This document shows positions 1 to 9,331 of a DNA stretch of 64,000 nucleotides, piece by piece (position 1 is the first letter of the stretch; every line of letters starts with the position of its first letter). A program made the translations under genes and the position numbers. The notes beneath the pieces were generated by a model that worked only from the letters and a program-made list of their open reading frames with translations, was not told where the DNA came from and made no database searches. Source of the DNA: Thiomicrorhabdus sp. zzn3 (GTDB lineage Bacteria > Pseudomonadota > Gammaproteobacteria > Thiomicrospirales > Thiomicrospiraceae). Location of the stretch: assembly GCF_029767755.1 (NCBI RefSeq), contig NZ_JARUQS010000001.1, positions 930,001 through 994,000 of the forward strand, read 5' to 3'.

Positions 1-1344
1 ACTAAAAGTTTTGATCCTGATACAGGCACTTACTCCGCAATGGTTGAAGGGGAATCTTTTGCCAGCTTTATTCATGACGGTACCAATGTGGATACGTCAA
101 CGGCGAAATTGACCGGTAAAGATTGGCCGGTTGGTGAACCTTCCGGGGTTAAGGTTCTTACAGATACGGATACGGTCTATATGGCTAATGGCAAGCCTGC
201 GAGCTGTATTTTAAGCACGTCGTTTCATCCTTTTTCGGATGATGAAAAATATGTTGACGGCACTAAGACCTTGCCAGATGGAGCAACGTTGGATGACGGA
301 TTGTTAAATTCAAATGTTGTAAACCCAACCATGTGTGACAGTGCGTTCCAAACCCATAAACGCTTTAAAGTCAGTGCATTGCCAGGTTCTATTGCTGATA
401 ACGGCTCAGGTAGTCCTGTCGCTATCGATATGGTTTTCAATGTTGAAGATGCTGCGAACCCCGAGGGGGGCGACGCTACCCGTTATATGGTTTTGCAAAA
501 GCTGAACAACTACACTGATAAACACTTGAAAGGCTTTACCCTGCAGGTGGGCAGCGGTGTCGGTACGAGCTTTGTTGCGAATACAACATCTACAGTAGAA
601 TTGTCTGATGGTGTTGGTGAAAAACCTGAAGGTGGCGATATCTGGGATGCAAATGATATGGCTACGTTCTCTGCTGGTCTGTTTGGACCAGGTGACGACA
701 AGCATGATCCGGGCTTCTTTGATAACACAACCAGAGCCGGTTTTTATGCGGCAGAAACAGCAGTCGCGCCCAAAAATGAAATTACATCCGGTGCCGTCCT
801 GTCGGACACCTATGAGAACCTGTTTGGCAGTAAGTGGTTGCCAAGTATTTACGAACCAAAAGGGATTTTCTACGACTTCGATAACAATCCGGCGACCGAT
901 GACCGCTTGGTTGCATGGTGGGGGGACAATCCGAATACCGCAGCAGAAGATTATATGTGGCTGAAAGGCGCGGCTGATGATTACGCTCCTGCCACTGCCG
1001 AAGAGTTGGAAGCGTGGGCCACCAGCGAGGAGCCCTATTATATTGGCGGCATTGAGGATGTACTGAACCTTGGGTTGAGCTATATCATCGATGTGGGTGA
1101 TGTCACTGCTGACAATGGAACTTTTACCTTGAGAATGATTCCTTTGGTGGATGAAACCAAAACGGATTATGTACCTGGCTTTACTGAGGATGAAAACCAG
1201 CCTCCGGCTGATTTGGAGGGGTACATCTCTGACAGCGACAGTAAAGGCATTTTCAGCGCATATGACAATACCAGTTTACTGGCAACGGTTTTAGGCTTCT
1301 TGGGTCTGGGTGCTTTGGTGGCTCGACGCAAACTGTCTAAGTGA
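1..1344 (+). CDS. Surface/exported protein with C-terminal sorting signal (5' truncated; choice-of-anchor F-like)
   Basis: The reading frame is already open at base 1, so the start and any signal peptide lie outside the window; about 447 residues are visible. The body is acidic and soluble-looking. The last part has the layout of an exosortase substrate: a short polar stretch (YDNTS), a hydrophobic helix (LLATVLGFLGLGAL) and a basic tail (VARRKLSK). It has no PEP motif. An exosortase gene follows 48 bases downstream, so the pair probably forms a dedicated substrate/enzyme unit. The central region (LFGPGDD, GFFD, AWWGDN, IEDVLNLGLSYI) resembles the choice-of-anchor F family as I remember it; that family assignment is inference. 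Function otherwise unknown. Confidence 0.75.
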   Translation, partial: TKSFDPDTGTYSAMVEGESFASFIHDGTNVDTSTAKLTGKDWPVGEPSGVKVLTDTDTVYMANGKPASCILSTSFHPFSDDEKYVDGTKTLPDGATLDDGLLNSNVVNPTMCDSAFQTHKRFKVSALPGSIADNGSGSPVAIDMVFNVEDAANPEGGDATRYMVLQKLNNYTDKHLKGFTLQVGSGVGTSFVANTTSTVELSDGVGEKPEGGDIWDANDMATFSAGLFGPGDDKHDPGFFDNTTRAGFYAAETAVAPKNEITSGAVLSDTYENLFGSKWLPSIYEPKGIFYDFDNNPATDDRLVAWWGDNPNTAAEDYMWLKGAADDYAPATAEELEAWATSEEPYYIGGIEDVLNLGLSYIIDVGDVTADNGTFTLRMIPLVDETKTDYVPGFTEDENQPPADLEGYISDSDSKGIFSAYDNTSLLATVLGFLGLGALVARRKLSK

Positions 1345-1392
1345 TTTCTCGCTAGCGCTGCTTAGCAACAATTAAAAGGGCACACCATTCAG

Positions 1393-1908
1393 ATGTTACG
1401 GTTTTCAATAAGCTATTTCATCTGGATGGGATTGCTCTTTTTTTTATTCTTTTTTTCCGATATCAGCCCTTTTTTTGTTATCAATGAGCTGCAAACGCAG
1501 TTGACTATATCAATTACCCAGAGCTGGGTATCCCTATTTAACCTACCTGTTTTGATTCAAGCAGATACACTGATTCTGCAGAATGGCGTGCATTTGCAAA
1601 TATTGCATGAATGCAACGGTCTGACACCGTTTTTACTCTATGCGGCTGCAATACTGGCTTATCCTGCTTATACTCGGGCAAAAGTGAAGTGGCTGTTTTT
1701 CGGTTACATTTTGCTCGTGGGGATCAATACCTTAAGAATGCTTTTTATTACTTTAGTGGTGATGGATTACCCAGAACAGTTTTATCTGGTGCACGATTGG
1801 ATCGGTCGTTATGCGGTGGCCATACTTACTGTTGCATTGTTTTTTTGGTTTACTGAACGTGTTCAGGTTAGAGGCGTTAATCACAATAAAAATGAGATCG
1901 TAACCTGA
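1393..1908 (+). CDS. Exosortase/archaeosortase family protein
   Basis: A 171-residue integral membrane protein with five or so hydrophobic segments. It carries the three residues of the exosortase/archaeosortase active site in the expected order: Cys74 in HECNGLTPF, Arg115 in INTLRMLF and His134 in YLVHDWIGRY. Enzymes of this family cleave and anchor proteins whose C-terminus has motif, transmembrane helix and basic tail. It is short, being just the catalytic core without the extra domains of EpsH-type exosortases, and it sits directly behind a gene ending in such a signal. This suggests a single-target enzyme. I cannot assign an Xrt subtype by eye. No strong ribosome site; an AAAAGGG lies a little far upstream. 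Confidence 0.85.
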   Translation: MLRFSISYFIWMGLLFFLFFFSDISPFFVINELQTQLTISITQSWVSLFNLPVLIQADTLILQNGVHLQILHECNGLTPFLLYAAAILAYPAYTRAKVKWLFFGYILLVGINTLRMLFITLVVMDYPEQFYLVHDWIGRYAVAILTVALFFWFTERVQVRGVNHNKNEIVT

Positions 1909-1976
1909 ACAGGCCTGCTGAAAAGAGTTTTTCCCAGGGCCTTGAAAGTTTGTTTAGCACTTTTGCGTGCCTTGAA

Positions 1977-2005
1977 TTGACAGCCTATACCCCCTCCAGT
2001 AAACT
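1977..2005 (+). promoter_or_regulatory. Probable sigma-70 promoter of the min operon
   Basis: TTGACA at 1977-1982 and TAAACT at 2000-2005 are separated by 17 bases. It lies about 50 bases before minC, in the only sizeable gap upstream of the operon. Confidence 0.45.
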
Positions 2006-2055
2006 GCGTGCATTCCTCTCTTATTTGATGCGTTTCAGGTAATTTACAAAACACT

Positions 2056-2748
2056 ATGAATAAAATTATTGACCTGAAAGGGTCTATCCTTTCCTTAACC
2101 GTTCTTAAACTATACAGCAACGATATCGAGCAAACCAAACAAGCGCTCTCCGATAAAATTAATCAGGCTCCAGACTTTTTTGTCGGTATTCCCGTGGTGT
2201 TGGAACCCCAAGTTGACAATTTGGATCCGACTTTTTTGGCGTTAATGGTAGAGTTTTTACATCAAAAACAGATGCTGCCAATCGGTATCCGTACACAAGA
2301 TGAAACCTTAAAAGAGCACGCCAATTACGCCGGTTTAGCGGTGTTCGGGGAAGAGAGCCAGGTCAAGAAACGCCCTCAACAGCAAGAGTCAAAAGAGTGT
2401 GCAGAGGCACCAAGCCTTAAAACGGCGCTGGTGGTGCAAAATGCAGTACGTTCCGGCCAACAGGTCTATGCAAAGGATCGAGATTTAATTGTTCTAGGTT
2501 CGGTGAATCCGGGGGCAGAAGTTATTGCCGACGGGAACGTTCATGTTTATGGAACCATTCGCGGTAAGGTCTTTGCCGGATCTCAAGGTGAAACCAGCGC
2601 CCGTATCTTTGCCCAGAAGTTAGATCCGGAACTGGTCTGTATTGCCGGGCTTTATCAGTTAGCGGAAGATATTGAGCCAGCCCACAAAAACGGTTTTATT
2701 GAAGTTTCATTGCGTAACGATCAGTTAAATTTCAAATTGCTCGACTGA
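2056..2748 (+). CDS. minC: Septum site-determining protein MinC
   Basis: A 230-residue protein, normal length for MinC. The N-terminal part (about 1-105) is the FtsZ-inhibiting domain. The C-terminal part (from about 125) is the beta-helix that dimerises and binds MinD and septal proteins; it shows the typical GSVNPGAEVIADGNVHVYG and RGKVFAGSQG turns. MinC, recruited to the membrane by MinD-ATP, blocks FtsZ ring assembly away from midcell. First gene of minC-minD-minE, on the same strand, with about 100 bases before the minD start. Confidence 0.95.
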   Translation: MNKIIDLKGSILSLTVLKLYSNDIEQTKQALSDKINQAPDFFVGIPVVLEPQVDNLDPTFLALMVEFLHQKQMLPIGIRTQDETLKEHANYAGLAVFGEESQVKKRPQQQESKECAEAPSLKTALVVQNAVRSGQQVYAKDRDLIVLGSVNPGAEVIADGNVHVYGTIRGKVFAGSQGETSARIFAQKLDPELVCIAGLYQLAEDIEPAHKNGFIEVSLRNDQLNFKLLD

Positions 2749-2844
2749 TCTTACGATTATTTGTTTTATCTTTGGTATATTTGGATTTTGTTTTGAAGGT
2801 AAAGCGTGGCTTTACGGTTCAGTCAAAGAGATAAAGGAGTCAGA

Positions 2845-3657
2845 GTGTCTCGTGTAGTAGTTGTCACCTCCGGGAAAGGGGGCGTAGGAAAAACCACCAC
2901 CAGTGCTAGTTTTTCAACCGGGTTGGCCCTTAAAGGCTATAAAGTGGCCGTCATCGATTTTGATGTCGGCTTGCGTAACTTGGATTTGATTATGGGGTGC
3001 GAACGCCGTGTTGTTTACGATTTTGTCAATGTGGTACAGGGTGAAGCGACCTTGCAGCAGGCTTTAATCAAAGACAAGCGGGTTGATAATTTATATATTC
3101 TGGCCGCGTCCCAAACTCGTGATAAAGATGCCTTGACCCAGGAAGGCGTTGAGCGTGTGATTGAAGAATTGAAAGAAGCCGGGTTTGATTACATTGTGTG
3201 TGATTCACCCGCGGGCATCGAAAAAGGGGCGCAGCTGGCTCTTTACTTTGCCGATGAAGCCTTGATTGTTACCAACCCGGAAGTCTCATCGGTGCGTGAC
3301 TCAGACCGTATTCTTGGGATTTTGCAGGCTAAATCCAAGCGTGCTGAAAGCGGCGAAGGTCCCATTGTCGAACATCTGGTGCTGACGCGTTACAACCCGG
3401 CGCGTGTGGAAACAGGAGAGATGCTGTCGGTTGAAGACGTGATTGATCTGTTGAGCGTCAATCTGCTCGGGGCGATTCCGGAATCAGAAGATGTGTTGAA
3501 TGCCTCCAATGCGGGTTCTCCGGTAATCATGGAGGAAAAATCCCAGGCGGCGCAGGCCTATAAAGATATTGTAGATCGTTTCTTGGGTGAGGAAATCGAG
3601 CACCGTTTCCTGACAGCTGAGAAGAAAGGGCTGTTCCAAAAGCTCTTCGGCAAGTAA
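2845..3657 (+). CDS. minD: Septum site-determining ATPase MinD
   Basis: A ParA/MinD-type ATPase with the deviant Walker A motif SGKGGVGKTT at the N-terminus and a C-terminal amphipathic membrane-targeting helix (KKGLFQKLFGK). The frame is open from a GTG at 2806, but the start is placed at the GTG at 2845: AAGGAG at 2834-2839 is correctly spaced, the protein then begins SRVVVVTSGKGG as in the family, and the length becomes 270 residues, the same as E. coli MinD. It binds the membrane as an ATP dimer, recruits MinC, and is released by MinE. MinE begins 13 bases after the stop. Confidence 0.96.
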   Translation: MSRVVVVTSGKGGVGKTTTSASFSTGLALKGYKVAVIDFDVGLRNLDLIMGCERRVVYDFVNVVQGEATLQQALIKDKRVDNLYILAASQTRDKDALTQEGVERVIEELKEAGFDYIVCDSPAGIEKGAQLALYFADEALIVTNPEVSSVRDSDRILGILQAKSKRAESGEGPIVEHLVLTRYNPARVETGEMLSVEDVIDLLSVNLLGAIPESEDVLNASNAGSPVIMEEKSQAAQAYKDIVDRFLGEEIEHRFLTAEKKGLFQKLFGK

Positions 3658-3670
3658 GAAGGAGGGCAGC

Positions 3671-3928
3671 ATGGCTTTACTGAATTACTTACTCGGACAG
3701 CGAAAGAAGAAATCGGCAACCGTTGCTAAAGATCGTTTACAGATTTTATTGGCTCATGAACGCTCGGAGCGTAATGCACCGGATTACCTGCCGAAAATGC
3801 GTGAAGAAATCTTGGCGGTGATTGCCAAGTATGTCGATATTGATGATGAAAAGTTGCAGATTTCAGTGGATGAAGCGGATGGTTTTGAGGTATTGGAATT
3901 AAATCTGGTATTACCTGATCATCACTGA
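3671..3928 (+). CDS. minE: Cell division topological specificity factor MinE
   Basis: An 85-residue protein, typical MinE length. The N-terminal membrane- and MinD-binding segment (LLNYLLGQRKKKSATVAKDR, then LQILLAHER) stimulates the MinD ATPase; the rest (PDYLPKMREEIL onward) is the dimerisation and topological-specificity domain. Together with MinD it drives the pole-to-pole oscillation that keeps MinC away from midcell. A strong ribosome site, AAGGAGG, precedes the ATG. Last gene of the operon and followed by a clear terminator. Confidence 0.96.
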   Translation: MALLNYLLGQRKKKSATVAKDRLQILLAHERSERNAPDYLPKMREEILAVIAKYVDIDDEKLQISVDEADGFEVLELNLVLPDHH

Positions 3929-3953
3929 TTGAAAACGATTTTCTTATCTTTTT

Positions 3954-3978
3954 AAAACCCGGCTTTTGCCGGGTTTTT
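3954..3978 (+). terminator. Rho-independent terminator after minE
   Basis: The stem AACCCGGC / GCCGGGTT around a TTTT loop runs straight into T5. A-rich bases on the left side may let it work in both directions. Confidence 0.9.
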
Positions 3979-4134
3979 ACGTATATAAATGTGACAGCTT
4001 CGTTACAATTTCCCTGTAAATAAAATTTACTCTTTCCTTATTGGTTTTGCTCTAGTAGTCTTTCCTCTAATTAAATTTACTTTTTAAGTTTAATAAAGTT
4101 TATTTTTAATCATCAATGTATGAGGGGATGCTTA

Positions 4135-6147
4135 ATGCGTTTGAGCAAGAAAATTCTTTGGACATCTATGTTTTCTGCGTCACTGGGACTGACGGCATGC
4201 GGTGGCGGTTCTGGTAGTGGTACTATTGAAAATACAGCTACTCCTAGCACTGTGTCGGGTATTGTTGCTGATGGTTATCTTATTGGTGCGGAAGTTTGCC
4301 TAGATCTAAACCTTAACAAAAAGTGTGATACAGACGAACCAAGCGCCACAACCGGAGCAGGTGGTGCCTATTCATTTGAAGCGACTCAAGAGCAATTGGC
4401 GAGTGCACCGATTATCGCAAAGGTCATTCCTAATGTGACTGTGGATACTGATATTGGAGGTGTTGTAACCAAAGAGTTTATTTTATCTGCTCCAGCCGGA
4501 AAACCGGAATTTGTCAGCCCCTTAACCACAATGGTTCAGTCCAAACTGGAACTTAACCCTTCAATGACGCCTGAACAGGCTGAATCTACAGTAAAAACTG
4601 AGCTTGGGCTATCCGCCAATAGTACAGTTGATTTGTATGAAGACTTTATCGAAGCAGGCCAAGGTAATGAAGCCGATGCGGATGAATACAAAGTATTACA
4701 CCAAACCGCGCAAATCGTAGCGCGCGTTTTAGCCACCTTCACTGAAACCCTAACAACTACCTTGCAAGCCGCGAATGTCACTATTAGCGATGATGATGTT
4801 AAAGAGATTCAGTTGATTGTAGCCAATGCACTTACAGCTCAACTTCCAACGATCTATTCCTCAGCCAAAACGCAAATTGAAGAAAATGGTGAAGTGGATA
4901 CGGACTTTGCTGATGCAGCGTCCGCTTATGCTGATGATTCCGAACTCGAAAATATGACTGCAGATGATTTTGAGGATTCTAAAAAAGAATTCAGTTTGCT
5001 AGCCGAGTCGGAAACGATCAGTGCTGTTGATGCTTTAACAAGTGGTGGTGCAGTTTTTATGTCTGTGAATACGGATCACGACTACGATGAAACCCTACAG
5101 CAAGAAATTACCAAAGAATTTGTTGAAGTGATGGCAATGTTAGAGAGCGGTTTCTATCAAGCTAAAATCGGCTTGGAAGACGCGTTGTCTCTTGAAAGTG
5201 AGAGTTATATTGCTACACGTCTAGAGGCTCAGGATCCAGCGGATGAAATCATGCATTCTGTAGTTACGCAAAACGCTGATGGTTCTTTAAGTTTCACAAC
5301 ACCAGATGGTTACAATTTGCAAGTACACACTGTGGCTAAGATGTCTTTAGCCGGCAAAGAGTTTAAACTCGATGACATCATTGACGACTTTGATGGTGAT
5401 GAGAATGCAACGGTGACCTTTGCAGAAGGAGACTATGCTTATCAGTTTGCATACAGTGAAACGCCACAACTTCACCTAGGCAATATCGAAAGCTTGAGCG
5501 GTTTCTCTGCCTTGTGCCCAACGGTTGAAACCAGTTCTGTCGATTCTGATGGAGAATATGCTTGTGAATTGACGTATCAATATGAGTTTGGCGGTTATGA
5601 CGATGGCCAAGGTGGTTATATTGCAAATACATTCAGTGATTTTTACCTCGACGCTTCGGTGCGTGCGGATGCGGTCAACCAGATGTATTGGAATGAAGAT
5701 CAGTTGAATTTCTATATCAAGAATACTGAAACCGAACAGGTTGCCGCTTGTAAATATGAAGCAGACTCTTATGGCGAACCAGTTAGAGATATGAATGGTA
5801 CGATCCAGTGTCAAGCGAATACCGAAGTGTTGCTAGGGAATATTGTTACTGGAACCTTAGGGGATCAAACGCCTTATGTAGCGGTCCCTTTTGGTTTCTA
5901 CGATGACGGCAAACTGGATATTGAATATCAGGTGTATACCACTGATGGCAGCAATGCATACCGTTTGGATGAAAGTTTTGAAAAAGACGACTCCATCGAA
6001 ACTGGTGTTTTTAAGCCATTTAACTTGAGTGCAACCAAACGCATTATCGAAGCGAGGAGTGGAATAACTTCATCCTCAACATCTGTTGATGAAGGAACAA
6101 CGACAGAAGAACCATATATCAGTGGCGCCAGCGGCGGTGAGATGTAA
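4135..6147 (+). CDS. Large exported lipoprotein of unknown function
   Basis: A 670-residue acidic protein. The N-terminus is a lipoprotein signal: basic start, hydrophobic stretch and the lipobox LTAC followed by GGGSGSG. A second ATG at 4120 is in frame, but the ATG at 4135 is preferred because GAGGGG lies 7 bases before it. Residues about 45-85 (GIVADGYLIGAEVCLDLNLN, then KCDTDEPSATTGAGG) look like a carboxypeptidase-regulatory or SdrD-B-like beta-sandwich often found at the front of bacterial surface lipoproteins. The rest is not recognised. It has its own AT-rich leader and its own terminator, so it is probably a single-gene unit. Confidence 0.8.
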   Translation: MRLSKKILWTSMFSASLGLTACGGGSGSGTIENTATPSTVSGIVADGYLIGAEVCLDLNLNKKCDTDEPSATTGAGGAYSFEATQEQLASAPIIAKVIPNVTVDTDIGGVVTKEFILSAPAGKPEFVSPLTTMVQSKLELNPSMTPEQAESTVKTELGLSANSTVDLYEDFIEAGQGNEADADEYKVLHQTAQIVARVLATFTETLTTTLQAANVTISDDDVKEIQLIVANALTAQLPTIYSSAKTQIEENGEVDTDFADAASAYADDSELENMTADDFEDSKKEFSLLAESETISAVDALTSGGAVFMSVNTDHDYDETLQQEITKEFVEVMAMLESGFYQAKIGLEDALSLESESYIATRLEAQDPADEIMHSVVTQNADGSLSFTTPDGYNLQVHTVAKMSLAGKEFKLDDIIDDFDGDENATVTFAEGDYAYQFAYSETPQLHLGNIESLSGFSALCPTVETSSVDSDGEYACELTYQYEFGGYDDGQGGYIANTFSDFYLDASVRADAVNQMYWNEDQLNFYIKNTETEQVAACKYEADSYGEPVRDMNGTIQCQANTEVLLGNIVTGTLGDQTPYVAVPFGFYDDGKLDIEYQVYTTDGSNAYRLDESFEKDDSIETGVFKPFNLSATKRIIEARSGITSSSTSVDEGTTTEEPYISGASGGEM

Positions 6148-6163
6148 GTTAATTTGTCCAAAA

Positions 6164-6193
6164 TAAAAAAGGGGCCATTATTGGCCCTTTTTT
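6164..6193. terminator. Bidirectional terminator between convergent genes
   Basis: The stem AAAAAGGGGCCA / TTGGCCCTTTTT with a short loop ends in a T-run on the plus strand and an equivalent A-run on the other side. It separates the lipoprotein gene from the convergent FemAB-like gene. Confidence 0.88.
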
Positions 6194-6222
6194 ATTTTAT
6201 ATTGTCATATTTGATGTGCCAT

Positions 6223-7380
6223 TTATTTATAAGGGACATGCTGAGAACATTCTTCACAGTATGCTTGAGTAGCTTCTTTCTCAGCGGTTAAAAAGTTTTG
6301 CAACGACTTAGTAAACGGATTCACCGTTAGCCAATGTGCTGAGCGAGTTTTAACCGGAACGAATCCTCGTGCGATTTTATGTTCTCCCCCCGCGCCGGGT
6401 TCGAACAGCGCTAATCCATGTTTAATGGCGTATTCGATTCCCTGGTAGTAACAGGCCTCGAAATGTAAGTTTTTAACCTCTTTAAAGCAACCCCAGTGGC
6501 GCCCGAATAGAGTGTTATCACTTCGATACATCAAGGCTCCAGCAACGGATTGGCCGCTGGTATCCTCTGCCATAATCAAAACTGTTTGATCGGGCAGGGC
6601 TTGAGCCACCTCTTTAAAAAATCCTTCGTTCAGTGTTGGGGTGCTCCATTTATCAGTAAAGGTTTTAACATAGAGTTCGCTGAAGATTGTCCAGTCTTCA
6701 GCGGTGGCGGTATGGCCATTAAGTGTGCGAATCTGCATACCCGACTGTTGGATACTGCGCCGTTCCTGAAGAATGTTTTTACGCTTTTTCGCGGTCAGTG
6801 TGGCCAGGAAGTCATCAAAGTTTCGGTAGTCCTGATTAAACCAATGAAAATGGCAATCGTGACGAACCAGAATATCTGTCTGTGATTCCAACCAGGCCTG
6901 TTGATTTTTTTCTGCAAACAAGCAGTGCCAACCACTCATGCCGTGCTGGCTGGCAAAGACTTCAATCTGCTCCAGCATCTCTGTCAGCAAGGTTACACAA
7001 TCGTTTTCGGATAGATCGGGATGAGTTAAAAATCGCTGGCCAGTGACTGGGCTGTAGGGCACGGAGGTGACCAATTTAGGGTAATAGGGCAAGCCAACCT
7101 GTTGCCAGGCTTGCGCCCACGTATGGTCAAAGACGAACTCCCCATAGGAGTTGTATTTAATATACAGCGGTACTGCACCGATCAGTTTATCGTCTTGATA
7201 AACGGCTAGGTGGCTGGGGAGCCAGCCAAAGGTTTCGCCGACACACTCATGCACCTCTAATGCATGTAGGAAATGATGATTAAGAAACGGGTCGTTTTCT
7301 TTGACCAACTGATTCCACGCGATTGCATCAATCTCACCGATTCGCTGATGGAATTCAAAATGCCAATGATGGGTCGCCAT
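6223..7380 (-). CDS. FemAB/GNAT-like protein (PF04339-type, 'peptidogalycan biosynthesis/recognition')
   Basis: A 385-residue cytoplasmic protein of the family formerly called DUF482, whose fold is that of FemAB/GNAT acyltransferases. Typical segments are visible: FLNHHFLHALE near the start, FLATLTAKKRKNILQERR in the middle, and the signature LFEPGAGGEHKIARGF near the C-terminus. No substrate is known. Acyl or aminoacyl transfer is inferred from the fold. It lies 4 bases downstream of the ZIP-like gene on the same strand, so the two are very probably co-transcribed. Confidence 0.85.
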   Translation of the reverse strand: MATHHWHFEFHQRIGEIDAIAWNQLVKENDPFLNHHFLHALEVHECVGETFGWLPSHLAVYQDDKLIGAVPLYIKYNSYGEFVFDHTWAQAWQQVGLPYYPKLVTSVPYSPVTGQRFLTHPDLSENDCVTLLTEMLEQIEVFASQHGMSGWHCLFAEKNQQAWLESQTDILVRHDCHFHWFNQDYRNFDDFLATLTAKKRKNILQERRSIQQSGMQIRTLNGHTATAEDWTIFSELYVKTFTDKWSTPTLNEGFFKEVAQALPDQTVLIMAEDTSGQSVAGALMYRSDNTLFGRHWGCFKEVKNLHFEACYYQGIEYAIKHGLALFEPGAGGEHKIARGFVPVKTRSAHWLTVNPFTKSLQNFLTAEKEATQAYCEECSQHVPYK

Positions 7381-7384
7381 GTGA

Positions 7385-9232
7385 TTACATCATCCCTGTA
7401 TCCAAAGTCTTAAACAAAACTGCCGTTAAGAATCCGATCAAGGTGACAAACCCTATAATTGATCCGCCTTTAAGATAGGCTTCAGGCAGCATGGTTTCCG
7501 CAATTACCGTCAGCATTGCGCCTGCCGCCATTCCGCTAATGACGGCAAAACTGATAAGATTGGCGCCGTTTAACAGCAAACTGCCTAGTGCCGCACCGAT
7601 GCCGGTCATCAGCATAAGAAAAAACCATGCGCTGAAGACCTTGTTGAACGAGATGCCTTGCTCCCGCATACTGGCGGAGCTGGAAAGAGCCTCGGGATAG
7701 TTGGATAAAAACAGTGCAGCAATCAAACTCATGCTGATCATGTGGCCGTCGGTCATATGGGCGCCAATCATAAAGGATTCGGGGATACCGTCGAGCATAA
7801 TCCCCAACCAAATGGCCAGATAGGCGGCTTTGTGCTGCCTAAAACTATGTGACAAGGCCTCGAGTGAGGGAAGTTGTCCCGGAAGCAGACGGGTAAGTGA
7901 ACGTTTTAGCCATTCCTGCGCCTGACTTTCCGGAAGCTTCTGCTCCTGAATCAGGTACTGTTTGATATCAGAGGTTTTAAAATAGTTTTTAAGGTGGGTG
8001 TAAAGGGGGTCAAGCTGGCGCAAAAGGTATAAAAAATCGCTTTTGTTCAACACCCAGAATCGAACATCGGCTTTAGCGATGGCGCTGTTACTGTGCTTGC
8101 CGCCAACCACGAACGCCTTGGCACCGAAAAAATCGCCGGGCTTTAACATCTCAAAACCAAAACGTTGTAGATTGGGATCAATTAATTCAACCTCTCCCGA
8201 TTCTAAAAGATAGAGGCGGTCAGCCTTGCTGCGATTGCTGAAAATGGTTTGCCCGGCATAAAGTGTTCTGAGTTCAAGCTTGCCGGCAATCAGCTCTTTT
8301 AGAGCTGCATCGCAGTGCTCAAAAAGCTCAAAACGTCGGGCGTGCATTAACCGCTTCCAAGCCAGCTCAATATCCATCGCCTCCAACTCAGGTTCGGGCA
8401 GACAACGCCTATGGAGCAGGCTGTCACAGATTGTTTGCAGGTGACTATTGGCTTGAACTTCATTCATACGATGACGGCTCAGCAGATAAGTACGCAGTTC
8501 ACTATTGTACTGGACATAATTTGCAAGGATCTCAGGAAGCGTGTCCGTTTTTGAGAGAATAGTGTTGAAGGTTTGACGATCCAGCCTCCAGACCATCAGA
8601 TCCGATGCCGCCTGAGCCAGCGTCGCGTTGCGTAAACTGCTAAAGAACGCCATTCGTCCAAAGGCTTCGCCATGAGACAGTGCCCGAAAGGTTTTCAGTC
8701 CGAGATCGGGGTCACGAAGTTTTACAGTGCCATGTTCAATGATATAAAACGCATTTTTGCAGTCGCTATGGTGATACAAGATGTCATTTTCAGCATAGTA
8801 CTCACTTTGCAGGGCTTCTAAGAAGAGTGCTTGTTCGTGATCGGGCAGCTCCTTAAAAAACGGCAGATTATCCAATGAGTTCTGCAGGCGTTGACGTCTT
8901 TTTTTGTGGCGGTTGCGGAAATACTGAATCGTAGTGGCGGTTTTTCTTAAAAAGCCGCCTTGTTCGTTCAGTTGGTGGTTCAGAAACAGGTAGAACAGAC
9001 TGCCGGTAATGGCGCCGATGGCCGATGCAAAGAAGTAGCCGTTATGAATCGCTGGGGCAAACAGATCAATGGTCACAGCCGAAAGTAGCGCCCCGGCACC
9101 AAAGGCCATAAGCCAAGCAATCGCCCGGTCACCCGGTCTCCAGATCAGGGTGGTTAAGGCGCCCAAAGGCAGAGAGGCGGCACTCAGGAGGCCGATGAAA
9201 AATGCGATGTAGACGAGTTGTTCAACAGACAC
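7385..9232 (-). CDS. ZIP-like membrane transporter with two inserted cyclic-nucleotide-binding domains
   Basis: A 615-residue protein with an unusual order of domains. Residues 1-85 form two to three membrane helices, including AFGAGALLSAVTIDLFAPA, which resembles the first helices of ZIP transporters. Residues about 120-235 and 305-425 are two cyclic-nucleotide-binding domains (phosphate-cassette-like GEAFGRMAFFSSLRNATLA and GDFFGAKAFVVGGKHSNS). From about 465 to the end there are again membrane helices with ZIP-type repeats: DGIPESFMIGA near 481, SNYPEALSSS near 510 and AETMLPEAY near 580. The histidines normally found before PE in ZIP helices 4 and 5 are Asp and Asn here, so metal transport is not certain. 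Confidence 0.8.
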   Translation of the reverse strand: MSVEQLVYIAFFIGLLSAASLPLGALTTLIWRPGDRAIAWLMAFGAGALLSAVTIDLFAPAIHNGYFFASAIGAITGSLFYLFLNHQLNEQGGFLRKTATTIQYFRNRHKKRRQRLQNSLDNLPFFKELPDHEQALFLEALQSEYYAENDILYHHSDCKNAFYIIEHGTVKLRDPDLGLKTFRALSHGEAFGRMAFFSSLRNATLAQAASDLMVWRLDRQTFNTILSKTDTLPEILANYVQYNSELRTYLLSRHRMNEVQANSHLQTICDSLLHRRCLPEPELEAMDIELAWKRLMHARRFELFEHCDAALKELIAGKLELRTLYAGQTIFSNRSKADRLYLLESGEVELIDPNLQRFGFEMLKPGDFFGAKAFVVGGKHSNSAIAKADVRFWVLNKSDFLYLLRQLDPLYTHLKNYFKTSDIKQYLIQEQKLPESQAQEWLKRSLTRLLPGQLPSLEALSHSFRQHKAAYLAIWLGIMLDGIPESFMIGAHMTDGHMISMSLIAALFLSNYPEALSSSASMREQGISFNKVFSAWFFLMLMTGIGAALGSLLLNGANLISFAVISGMAAGAMLTVIAETMLPEAYLKGGSIIGFVTLIGFLTAVLFKTLDTGMM

Positions 9233-9331
9233 GCACAGGCCTTTGTATTAATAAGATCGATTTATTGTATGGGTGAGTCGAGTAATGCGTGCCAACGCAA
9301 TGAAAAGGGGCATACAGAGTATGGCGAGTTT

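Noticed and set aside
2806-2844. 13-codon extension of MinD
   Set aside because: The internal GTG at 2845 has a proper ribosome site and gives the standard 270-residue protein.
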